Origin: Thermoplasmata archaeon
GTDB taxonomy: Archaea > Thermoplasmatota > Thermoplasmata > Lutacidiplasmatales > UBA184
Direction of reading: 5' to 3'
Assembly: GCA_030038885.1 (NCBI GenBank)
Contig: JASHQY010000175.1
Coordinates: 1-34,862, forward strand
Length of the DNA: 34,862 nt
Shown: in pieces, positions 27,420-34,862 of the stretch
Numbering within the stretch: position 1 is the first letter of the stretch
How the letters are laid out: every line of letters begins with the position of its first letter
Translations under genes and position numbers: made by a program
The notes under the pieces: generated by a model
What the model was told of the DNA's origin: nothing
Database searches by the model: none
The model's input: only the letters and a program-made list of their open reading frames with translations

Positions 27420-28803
27420 ACGGGGAGTGCCGGTCCAGCCATTCCGATAGCGCCGCGAGGTCCAACGCGAACCCGCCCGCGCGCGTGAGCTCGGCGGCCG
27501 CCGCGCGGGTCACGGGACGTCGGCCGACGACGAACGGCCGCACGGGAAGGTATTGGGTCCGCTCCAGCAGCGCCAGTTTTCCGAGGAGTCGATGGACGTC
27601 GGTGGACCCGAATGGTCGACGGCTCCACTTCACTTCGCCGGCCCAGATCTCCCGAGAGCCGCGCAAGATTAGGTCGATCTCCGCGCCGGTTCGGTTCCAC
27701 CATCGCCCCATTTCGAGCGCGTCGATCGGATGTCCCGCGATCTCACCGCCGTTCGCCGCGCGCAGCACGCTGCGGACCACCCGCTCGAAGACCCGGCCCA
27801 CGTGGGCGTCCAGTTCGCCCTCGATCTGCTTCCAAACGGCCTCCGCGCGCCCGAGCTGCAACTCGGATCGGTGAGGGAAGACGAACCGATAGTAGAATTC
27901 GAAGAAGGGATCCCGGAACACGTACCTCGCGGGCCGGCGAACGCCACCGACCGGCGTCTCCATCTCGACCAGATCGAGACCGTCGCGGAGCTCTTCGAGG
28001 TAGGGGGCGAGCCCTCCCTTGGGAACGCCGACGCGAGCTTCCAGATCGGCGAGGAGGTGGGTCCCCTGCCCGATCTCATAGAGGATACTGTTGGGTCGAG
28101 CGGGGGCCCGCATCTCGAGGCGCAGGAGCTCCTGGGGCTCTTCGGCCAAGGGAGCAGTCGGATCGAGCAGCGCGCGCCGGACCGCGGCACCGAGCGGGAG
28201 ACTTTGGGACAACGTGTGGTAGAACGGGGTCCCGCCGAAGACCGCGTACCGCCGGATCCGCTCCTCCTCGGGAAGGTCGGGGTAGAGCCGCCGGACGGCG
28301 GGATACTCGAAGGGCTCCAGACGCAGCGAGCCGGTCAGGCGACCGTAGAGGGGGCCCCGCGAGGACTCGGCCAGGCGGCCCATCATCCCCACGCTGCTTC
28401 CCGAGAGGATCACGTGGGGCCCCTCGGTCCGCCACTTCGCGTCCCATCGCGCTTGGAGCCGCGTCACGGCCTGCGGATCGCTCGTGAGGATCCGCTGGAA
28501 CTCATCCCAGACCAGTACCCGGGGGCGGATTTCCTCTACGTGATCGAAGAAGGCGTCCCAGTCGCGGTAGGGTCGCCGGATCGTGTGCTCCTGCCGCCCG
28601 ATCTGGTCCGACATCGAAGCGAGCTGCCAGCGACGATCCGCGTCGTCGGCGGTGAGCAACACGCCTCCCTCGGCGAGGATCACCCGTCGGAGCAGCTCGG
28701 TCTTGCCCACGCGTCGGCGCCCGAACAGCCGGACCAGCTGGGGCGTTCGGCTCGCGAGCAGCGTTCGGAGGGCCCGAATCTCCGACGTCCGGTCCACGAA
28801 CAT
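27418..28803 (-). CDS. Archaeal AAA+ ATPase (PF01637-type) with C-terminal DUF234/nuclease-like domain
   Basis: FVDRTSEIRALRTLL, Walker A LFGRRRVGKTELLRR, Walker B RVLVWDEFQRIL, VILSGSSVGMM, FRDPFFEFYYRFVFPHRSEL, GAEIDLILRGSREIWAGEVKWSRR. ATG 28803 chosen over TTG 28812. Confidence 0.9.
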   Translation of the reverse strand: MFVDRTSEIRALRTLLASRTPQLVRLFGRRRVGKTELLRRVILAEGGVLLTADDADRRWQLASMSDQIGRQEHTIRRPYRDWDAFFDHVEEIRPRVLVWDEFQRILTSDPQAVTRLQARWDAKWRTEGPHVILSGSSVGMMGRLAESSRGPLYGRLTGSLRLEPFEYPAVRRLYPDLPEEERIRRYAVFGGTPFYHTLSQSLPLGAAVRRALLDPTAPLAEEPQELLRLEMRAPARPNSILYEIGQGTHLLADLEARVGVPKGGLAPYLEELRDGLDLVEMETPVGGVRRPARYVFRDPFFEFYYRFVFPHRSELQLGRAEAVWKQIEGELDAHVGRVFERVVRSVLRAANGGEIAGHPIDALEMGRWWNRTGAEIDLILRGSREIWAGEVKWSRRPFGSTDVHRLLGKLALLERTQYLPVRPFVVGRRPVTRAAAAELTRAGGFALDLAALSEWLDRHSP

Positions 28804-28820
28804 GAATATCAACTAGTATT

Positions 28821-28847
28821 CGATATAATATATATTATTATCTTTAT
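28821..28847 (-). promoter_or_regulatory. AT-rich promoter with 14-bp perfect palindrome for the ATPase gene
   Basis: cgATATAATATATATTATtatcttt; ATAATATATATTAT (28825-28838) is self-complementary and centred about 28 nt upstream of ATG 28803, the box A distance. Confidence 0.55.
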
Positions 28848-28960
28848 TGGGTGCCCCCTCCTTGGCGCCCAGGGTCGAGGGGCGCGGGGGGCTGCAGGGA
28901 GCGGGTCGTGAACGGTCCTCTCGGGCCGATTCCGGGCGCCATCGCGCGACGCCGTGGGCA

Positions 28961-30535
28961 TCAGGTCCCGGAGGACGTCGCCGGAGCGGGGGTCCCCTCG
29001 CGCTCGCCCCAGTCCGCGACCCCCGCCGCCTGCAGCAGGGCGTCGAGGGCCGCGTGGTAGCGGTCCGCCGGAGCGGCGAGCGTCGAGCGGGCCCGGTCCG
29101 CGAGCGCGCTCCCGAACTCCTGCTCGGTCTTCGAGAACTGCCAGGCGTGGGCGCCGCCGCGGCCCAGCGCGGTGAGGAGGCCGAACGCGAGGCCCCGCTC
29201 CTTGCCCTCCTGGGGGAGCGACTGGAGGATCGTCCGCTCCGCCGCCGAGTTGCCGTGGACCCGGTACTCGCGGGCGACGCGGTCGACCCACGCCGCCTCC
29301 CGCGCGAGGCGGCGGTAGCGCGGCAGCTCGTCGAGGACCTGGCGCTCCTCGGTCCGACGCTGCGCCCGCTTCAGGATCTCGGCGACCCGTCCCGGGGCCC
29401 CCCGCGCTTCGTCGATCATCCGCCGGGCCTCGGTCGGGTCGGTGACGATCGTGCGCACGATGACCTCGGAGTGCTCCGGCCAGAGCCGCTCGAGCGCGCG
29501 GCTCGCCGACGGTTCGTCGACCTCGAAGTAGCCCGGCACGTCCTTCAACGCCCGCTCGACGGCCCGCCGCTCGATCGTGGTCGCGTCGAGGGCCTCGAGG
29601 AACGCCTCCGCGCGGGCGCCGTAGCACACGCCGCCCGCGACGTACGTCGGGCGCGACGTGCCCTCGATCCGGGGGCGGAGCTCGTCGCCGTAGGCGTCGA
29701 TCAGCTGGGCATCGGACAGGCGGCCGAGCTCGTAGCGCTGGCGCAACGCGCGCGGGAGCTCGGGCAGCCGAGCGTGGACGCATTCGGGTCCGCCCTCGCA
29801 CCGCACGTTCCAGACGACGTCGACGGGGAACTCGGCGCTCGGGTCCGGGACCGCGGCCCCGTCCGAGACGCTCGCGAGGAGGTGGCGCTCCGCCTTCGCG
29901 CACTTCCGGCAGACGCGGAACGCGGTGCCGGCGCCCGGCCAGGCGACCTCGAGGTATGGCCGCGGCTCGTTCTGCTTCAGGTGGGGGCAGAGGAAGAGGT
30001 GCTTCGCCGGGTCCTCGATCAGCCGGTACGGCAGGTCGGCGACGCGCTCGGCCCGGAACTCCTCGGGCGGCGCCGGCGACCGTCCCGAGCACCAGAGGGT
30101 CTTGCGCGTCGCGAAGAAATGGAATCCCTTGCGCGCCCAGTCGACGTAGCCGAGCAGGAGGCGACCGGGATCGTCCGATTGCTGGACCGCGACCTCGGTC
30201 TCCCGCGGCGCGCGGGCGAGCGCGGCGTACGAGGCCTCCCCGTCGGGCAGGGGGAACGAGACGACCGCCGGCGTCCCGGGGTCGAGGTAGAACTTCAGCA
30301 GCCCCGCGTACGAGCGCACGAGCGGATCGCCCCAGTGCGACGCGCGCTCGAGCCGCTTCGCGTCGTCCCGCTCCTGGCGCACCGCCTCGAGGTCGGACCG
30401 CAGGCGATCGAACCGGTCGGGAGGGCAGTCGGCGGTCCGGCGCGGGAGGAGCGGCTCGACCGACTCGCGGAGGACCTTCGCCCGGGCGACGAGGTCGTGC
30501 TCCCGGACCCCCGACCCTCGACGGATGCGCGGCAC
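28961..30535 (-). CDS. Hypothetical protein (524 aa) with Cys/His zinc-binding-like segment, unknown family
   Basis: Long ORF with coding-like composition, LFLCPHLKQNEPRPYLEVAWPGAGTAFRVCRKCAKAE and NVRCEGGPECVHARLPEL segments; same strand as guaA subunit upstream. Confidence 0.7.
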   Translation of the reverse strand: MPRIRRGSGVREHDLVARAKVLRESVEPLLPRRTADCPPDRFDRLRSDLEAVRQERDDAKRLERASHWGDPLVRSYAGLLKFYLDPGTPAVVSFPLPDGEASYAALARAPRETEVAVQQSDDPGRLLLGYVDWARKGFHFFATRKTLWCSGRSPAPPEEFRAERVADLPYRLIEDPAKHLFLCPHLKQNEPRPYLEVAWPGAGTAFRVCRKCAKAERHLLASVSDGAAVPDPSAEFPVDVVWNVRCEGGPECVHARLPELPRALRQRYELGRLSDAQLIDAYGDELRPRIEGTSRPTYVAGGVCYGARAEAFLEALDATTIERRAVERALKDVPGYFEVDEPSASRALERLWPEHSEVIVRTIVTDPTEARRMIDEARGAPGRVAEILKRAQRRTEERQVLDELPRYRRLAREAAWVDRVAREYRVHGNSAAERTILQSLPQEGKERGLAFGLLTALGRGGAHAWQFSKTEQEFGSALADRARSTLAAPADRYHAALDALLQAAGVADWGEREGTPAPATSSGT

Positions 30536-30595
30536 CGGCGTTCCTCCCCGCGAGCGAGCGGGGGGCCGTACATATTCCCGAGGGTGCGGCCGGGG

Positions 30596-31159
30596 CTACC
30601 GATGGCAGGCCGCGAGGAAGTGGCGGAACATCTCGCGCCCCCCTTCGGTCGGCTCGACCTCGGGGTGGAACTGGACCCCCCAGATCGCCTTCGTCGGGTG
30701 GCTCATCGCCTCGACCGCGCAGGCGGCGGAGTGCGCGAGGACCGTCCAGCCGGCGGGCGCCTCCGCGACCTGGTCGTTGTGGTTCGCCCAGACCCGGAAC
30801 CGTGGGGGGAGGCCCGCGAACAACGGGTGGTCGGGCCGGTCGACCGTCAGGTCGACCGCGCCGAACTCGGCGGAGGCCGTCCGGAGCTTCCCCCCGAAGT
30901 GCCGGCCGAGGTACTCGTGCCCGAGGCAGATCGCGAGCACCGGCACGTCGACCGAATCGATCCAGTCCCCGACGCGGCCGAGCGGCGCGTCGCTGCCCTC
31001 GAGGCTGAGCGCGCCGCCCGAGAGCACGATCCCGTCGGCGTGGAGCTCGGCGAAGGGGGTCGTGTTCGGCACGATCGTCGTCTCGGCGCCGAGGTCGCGG
31101 AGGACCCGCCATTCCCGATGGGTCCACTGCCCCCCGTTGTCCAGGACCGGGATCCTCAC
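30596..31159 (-). CDS. guaA: GMP synthase glutamine amidotransferase subunit A
   Basis: Class I GATase: VLDNGGQWTHREWRVLRDLG, GIVLSGGALSLE, VLAICLGHEYLG nucleophile motif, GVQFHPEVEPTEGGREMFRHFL; no ATP-pyrophosphatase domain, as in archaeal split GMP synthase. Confidence 0.95.
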   Translation of the reverse strand: MRIPVLDNGGQWTHREWRVLRDLGAETTIVPNTTPFAELHADGIVLSGGALSLEGSDAPLGRVGDWIDSVDVPVLAICLGHEYLGRHFGGKLRTASAEFGAVDLTVDRPDHPLFAGLPPRFRVWANHNDQVAEAPAGWTVLAHSAACAVEAMSHPTKAIWGVQFHPEVEPTEGGREMFRHFLAACHR

Positions 31160-31512
31160 GGCGTTCCCTCCTTCGGCGGGTCCGCGGGGTCGGACTTCGC
31201 CGGCGGCGGCTCGCGACGCTCGAGCGCGGCGCGGAGCTCGCGGACCTCGGTCCGCATCCGCAGCATCTCCTCCTCGAACGGCGTGAACCCCTGGGGGCGG
31301 AGGATCCGCGCGGAGACGTAGATCCCGATGAAGATCGCGCCGACCAGCGCGAGGACGGTCGTGAACACGAGCGCGAAGACGAGGGTGTACGGGTCGCCGA
31401 ACGCGGCGACGACGGGGAGCGTGAACACGCGGGTGATCTCCGCGAACTCGACGATCACGAGGCCGAGGATCAGCGCCGTCCAGAACAGGAGCACCGCGCG
31501 CGAAGGGTTCAC
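31156..31512 (-). CDS. Small membrane protein with two TM helices and charged coiled-coil tail
   Basis: GTG 31512: (M)NPSRAVLLFWTALILGLVIVEFAEITRVFTLPVVAAFGDPYTLVFALVFTTVLALVGAIFIGIYVSARILRPQGFTPFEEEMLRMRTEVRELRAALERREPPP; 4-nt overlaps on both sides. Confidence 0.75.
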   Translation of the reverse strand: MNPSRAVLLFWTALILGLVIVEFAEITRVFTLPVVAAFGDPYTLVFALVFTTVLALVGAIFIGIYVSARILRPQGFTPFEEEMLRMRTEVRELRAALERREPPPAKSDPADPPKEGTP

Positions 31513-32096
31513 GGAGTCCCTCCGGTGCCGACGTAGCTGAGCAGGATCGGGACCGGGAGGTCGACGACCGGGGTCGAGAACCCTCCGATGCCGGGGGTCG
31601 CCGAGACGACCGTGAGGATCTCGGTCGTCGAGCCGATCGGCGTGCTGAGGTTGAACGCGAGGAGCCCCGCGTAGAGCGAGTTGACCCCGTTCGCGGTGTA
31701 GAGCGCGGTGACGTTCACGGCGACCGGGTCCTCGTACGCCGCGCGGTCGACCGAGAGGACCGACGAGCCGTTGACCCAGTCGGTCCAGTTGAGGGGCCCG
31801 GTCGGGAACGACCCGGTCCACGCGAAGCCGAACGCGAACCCGAGGTTCACCTCCGCGTAGCGCGCGGTCGTGCTGAGCCCCCGGACGTAGTAGTGCGTCG
31901 AATTGTTCCCGGGCAGCGCGTCCACGACCAGTTCGGGCTGCGCCAGCACGCCCCCGCTCGGGGACTGGCCGGTCAGGACCGGCGTCGCGATGATCAGCAC
32001 GACGAGCAGCAGCGCCACCCCGACGAACGGCAGGGGGGCGAGCTCCTCGAGGCGGCGTCGGCCGCTCGAGAACGAGCCTCGCCCGGCCGCGCTCAC
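31509..32096 (-). CDS. Single-TM exported protein of unknown function (195 aa)
   Basis: GTG 32096 overlaps the ubiX stop; TM PLPFVGVALLLVVLIIATPVL, sequons NNST, NWT, NGSS, NVT, NLST in the external part. Confidence 0.75.
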   Translation of the reverse strand: MSAAGRGSFSSGRRRLEELAPLPFVGVALLLVVLIIATPVLTGQSPSGGVLAQPELVVDALPGNNSTHYYVRGLSTTARYAEVNLGFAFGFAWTGSFPTGPLNWTDWVNGSSVLSVDRAAYEDPVAVNVTALYTANGVNSLYAGLLAFNLSTPIGSTTEILTVVSATPGIGGFSTPVVDLPVPILLSYVGTGGTP

Positions 32097-32668
32097 GAGG
32101 TCCCCTCCTTCCAGCCCCGGTACAGATGGTGCGGGACGCCGAGCTGCTCCAGCACCTTGCCGGCGAGATAGGCGGTCTGGTCGTCGACCGTTCTCGGGTG
32201 GAGATAGTACGGCGGCGCCGCGTCGAGCACGACCGCGCCCAGCTCGCTCAGGGTCGTCAGGTGCCGCAGGAGCGTCGTCGGCAGCGGGGTCTCCCGCGGG
32301 ACGACCACGAGCCGTCGCCGTTCCTTCAAATGGACGTGGGCCGCCCGCGTGAGAAGGGTGTCCGCGAGGCCGAGGGCGACCTTCGCGGCCGTGTGCGACG
32401 AGCACGGCACGATCACCATCCCGCGGGTCGGCCGCGAACCGCTCGCGATCGGGGCGGTGAGGTCGTGGTCGGAGTAGACGTGTGCGGCCCGCGGCGCGAG
32501 CGCGGCGGGGTCGAGATCGCACTCGGCGCGCAGCACCGCGACCGCGCCGTCGGAGAGCACGAGCGCGACCGGCACCCGCGCCTCGGCGAGCGCATCGAGC
32601 ACGCGGACGGCGATCGGGGCGCCGCTCGCCCCCGAAACGCCCACGACGATCGGAGGTTCGTCGGCCAC
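32093..32668 (-). CDS. ubiX: Flavin prenyltransferase UbiX
   Basis: VVGVSGASGAPIAVRVLDAL, IASGSRPTRGMVIVPCSSHTAAKVALGLADTLLTRAAHVHLKERRRLVVVPRETPL, VDDQTAYLAGKVLEQLGV. Confidence 0.95.
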   Translation of the reverse strand: MADEPPIVVGVSGASGAPIAVRVLDALAEARVPVALVLSDGAVAVLRAECDLDPAALAPRAAHVYSDHDLTAPIASGSRPTRGMVIVPCSSHTAAKVALGLADTLLTRAAHVHLKERRRLVVVPRETPLPTTLLRHLTTLSELGAVVLDAAPPYYLHPRTVDDQTAYLAGKVLEQLGVPHHLYRGWKEGTS

Positions 32669-32733
32669 GCGGCTCCCCGTCCTTAAGAGGCTTCAGCGAC
32701 TTCGCCGATAAGACGATTCGCGGGGCGGACACG

Positions 32734-33897
32734 GTGGGGCATCGGGCGGCGATCGTCGGCGCGGGGCACACTCGGTTCGGGGCGCTCGACGCCGGACCGC
32801 GGGCCCTGCTCCGGTCCGCGGTCGACGAGGCGTTCGGTTCCGTGGACCGGGGCGCCGAGCGGTCGTCGATCGACGAGGCGTTCCTCGCGACCCTCGGCTT
32901 CGGCGGCTGGCAGATCGGTAACTCGTCGGCCGTCCTCGCGGAGGAGGCCGGGGTGCCCGGGGTCCCGGTGACCCGGGTGGAGAACGCCTGCGCGTCGGGC
33001 GGCGCCGCGATCCGCGCCGCGGTGCGCGCGGTCGAGGGCGGCGCCCGTCGGCTGGTCCTGGTCGCGGGGCTGGAGAAGATGACCGACGTGCCGAACGCGC
33101 GCCGGCGCTACTGGCTCGGCGTGTCCGGCGACACGGAGTGGGAGCGGCTCGCGGGCCTCACGTTCGCGGGGGTCTACGGGCTGATCGCCTCGCGCTACCT
33201 CGCCGAGCACGGGGTCGGGCCGGAGGCGCTCGAGGAGGTCGCGGTCAAGAACCACGACAACGGGGCCCGGAACCCGAAGGCCCAGTTCCAGAAGCGGGTG
33301 AGCCGCGCGGACGTCCGAGCGGCCCCCCGGGTCGCGGACCCGCTCGGCCTCTACGACTGCTGCCCGGTGTCGGACGGGGCGGCGGCGCTCCTGATCGCGC
33401 CGGCCGCGTCCGCCCGGACGTACACCGACGCGCCGGTCTACATCGACGGGGTCGGCGCGGGGTCGGACTTCCTCGCGGTGCAGGAGCGGCCGGAGCTGAC
33501 CCGGTTCGGTGCCAGCCGGTGGGCGGCCGACGAGGCGTTCCATGCCGCCGGGTGCTCCCGCTCCGAGATCTCGTTCCTCGAGGTCCATGACTGCTTCACG
33601 ATCGCGGAGCTGCTCGCGATCGAGGACCTCGGGTACGCGGCGCCCGGGGCGGCGGGTCGGTTGACGCTCGAGGGCGCGACGCGCCGGGACGGCCGGCTCC
33701 CGGTCAATCCGGACGGCGGGCTGAAGGCGAAGGGCCACCCGATCGGGGCGACCGGGGTCAGCCAGGCCTACGAGGTCTTCCAGCAGCTGCGGGGATCGGC
33801 CGGGCCGCGGCAGGTCGCGCGCGCGGAACGGGCCCTGACCCACAACGTGGGGGGTGCGGGCGCGACGGCCTGCGTCACGATCTACTCGAGGGGATGA
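32734..33897 (+). CDS. Archaeal thiolase (acetyl-CoA C-acetyltransferase type)
   Basis: GTG 32734; RAAIVGAGHTRFG, VENACASGGAAIRAAVRAVEGGARRLVLVAGLEKM catalytic Cys region, FLEVHDCFTIAELLAIEDLGYA, VNPDGGLKAKGHPIGATGVSQAYE, ALTHNVGGAGATACVTIYSR. Confidence 0.94.
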   Translation: MGHRAAIVGAGHTRFGALDAGPRALLRSAVDEAFGSVDRGAERSSIDEAFLATLGFGGWQIGNSSAVLAEEAGVPGVPVTRVENACASGGAAIRAAVRAVEGGARRLVLVAGLEKMTDVPNARRRYWLGVSGDTEWERLAGLTFAGVYGLIASRYLAEHGVGPEALEEVAVKNHDNGARNPKAQFQKRVSRADVRAAPRVADPLGLYDCCPVSDGAAALLIAPAASARTYTDAPVYIDGVGAGSDFLAVQERPELTRFGASRWAADEAFHAAGCSRSEISFLEVHDCFTIAELLAIEDLGYAAPGAAGRLTLEGATRRDGRLPVNPDGGLKAKGHPIGATGVSQAYEVFQQLRGSAGPRQVARAERALTHNVGGAGATACVTIYSRG

Positions 33898-33903
33898 GGG
33901 TCC

Positions 33904-34862
33904 GTGCGGGGAGTCGAACGGGCCGCCGCGTACGTCCCGACCGGCGCGATCGACGGCCGGCCAAGGGCGGCGGACGACGAGGACGGGTTCACGCTCGCCG
34001 CCACCGCGCTCGAGCGGCTCGAACCGCCTTTGCCCGGCGGTCCTCCGCCGGCGCGCCTCCTTCTGGTCGGCGACCTCCCGGCCTCCGCCGATGCGGACCT
34101 GGTCCGCTTCCTGGGGTTCCCGCTGCGGACCGACCGGTTCGGTCGAGGCGGTTCGGCCCTCGGGACCGCGCTGGAGGCGGCGTGCGACGCCGCACGCGGT
34201 GGGGAGCCGGCGCTGCTCGTCGCGGTCGACCTCGCCGCCTCCCGCGCGGGGACGGAGCCGGTGAACGGGGACGATGGGTTCGACGCCGCGGTCGCGCTCC
34301 GGTTCGCGGAGCTCGGGAACCGAGACGGGGAGGAAGCGCTCGGGGACGTGCCGCGCGATGGGCCGCAGTCCACCCCGGGTCTCCTCGAGCTGGGTCGGCG
34401 GCGACGCGCCACGGACCCCGACCGCTGGGTCGGGGACTTCGAGGCGCCTCCCCCGCGCGCGGCCGCGGCCCGCACTGCCCCGGCGCCCGCCCCGGCATCG
34501 GAGGGTCCGTTCTCCCAGGGCGCGTACGTACCGCGGCCCCGCTACCTCGAGAACCTCCCCGGACGCTGGAGGCTGATCGGAGAGCGCTGCTCGGCCTGCG
34601 GCCGCATCGGGTTTCCGCCGCGCGGACGGTGTCGCGAGTGCGGCGCCACCGAAGGGCTGGTCCCGACCCCGCTGCCCCGGGACGGGGGCGAGGTTGTGGC
34701 CGCTACGACGATCGGCCCCGGCGGCCAGCCCACGGAGTTCGACGACCAGGTCGCGACCTCGGGCCCGTACACCGTCGTGCTCGTGGAGCTGGTCCCCGGG
34801 GTTCGGGTCACTCTGCAGGCGACCGACGCCCGCCCCGGCGAGCTCGCGATCGGCGCGCGGGT
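33904..34862 (+). CDS. Fusion of truncated HMG-CoA-synthase/thiolase-like domain with DUF35 (zinc ribbon + OB-fold), 3' end beyond window
   Basis: Hand translation open to the window end: VRGVERAAAYVPTGAIDGRP...EPALLVAVDLAASRAGTEPVNGDDGFDAAVALRFAELG...PRPRYLENLPGRWRLIGERCSACGRIGFPPRGRCRECGATEGLVPTPLPRDGGEVVAATTIGPGGQPTEFDDQVATSGPYTVVLVELVPGVRVTLQATD. Not in the ORF track. Confidence 0.8.
   Translation, partial: MRGVERAAAYVPTGAIDGRPRAADDEDGFTLAATALERLEPPLPGGPPPARLLLVGDLPASADADLVRFLGFPLRTDRFGRGGSALGTALEAACDAARGGEPALLVAVDLAASRAGTEPVNGDDGFDAAVALRFAELGNRDGEEALGDVPRDGPQSTPGLLELGRRRRATDPDRWVGDFEAPPPRAAAARTAPAPAPASEGPFSQGAYVPRPRYLENLPGRWRLIGERCSACGRIGFPPRGRCRECGATEGLVPTPLPRDGGEVVAATTIGPGGQPTEFDDQVATSGPYTVVLVELVPGVRVTLQATDARPGELAIGAR

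Noticed and set aside
27197-27703. Minus-strand 168-aa ORF over the hairpin region and ATPase 3' end
   Set aside because: Overlaps the confident ATPase reading frame and has Arg/Pro-rich composition; not considered coding, so the intergenic hairpins remain unexplained.
28802-28850. AT-rich stretch as a replication origin or attachment site
   Set aside because: Best explained by a strong box A at the right distance from the ATPase start; no flanking direct repeats, integrase or tRNA nearby, and cdc6 is 13 kb away.
28847-31321. 824-aa + strand ORF
   Set aside because: Antisense to the 524-aa protein, guaA subunit and membrane gene; low-complexity composition typical of high-GC antisense frames.
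1-34862. CRISPR arrays, transposases, integrases, rRNA
   Set aside because: Scanned for regularly spaced repeats, DDE/recombinase motifs and rRNA core sequences; none recognised.

Overview
A 34.9 kb, very GC-rich, gene-dense archaeal chromosomal segment. The gene content suggests Euryarchaeota/Thermoplasmatota affinity, but this is inferred only. Directly supported content: two tRNA genes (Ala-TGC and Pro-CGG); an isoprenoid cluster (isopentenyl phosphate kinase and type-2 IPP isomerase, plus a distant divergent pair of UbiX and an archaeal acetoacetyl-CoA-type thiolase followed by a fused HMG-CoA-synthase-like/DUF35 protein running off the window end); Elp3; archaeal S-adenosylmethionine synthetase; Cdc6/Orc1; an aldehyde dehydrogenase; the rare type-2 seryl-tRNA synthetase; a Hef-type helicase without nuclease domain; a complete kdpFABC operon (including a 37-aa KdpF missing from the ORF track) with a translationally coupled two-domain Usp protein; diphthine synthase; a degenerate stand-alone receiver protein; an archaeal AAA+ ATPase of the PF01637/DUF234 type behind an AT-rich promoter; GMP synthase glutaminase subunit; NreA-like repair protein; a large secreted, sequon-rich surface protein; and several uncharacterised membrane proteins. 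No CRISPR array, transposase, integrase or rRNA was seen. The observations most worth following up are a roughly 200-nt hairpin-rich intergenic region (27.21-27.42 kb) that may be a structured RNA, the catalytic-Cys-less HMGS-like/DUF35 fusion next to the thiolase and ubiX, the kdpF-A-B-C-usp arrangement with a candidate operator, and a 524-aa protein of unknown family.
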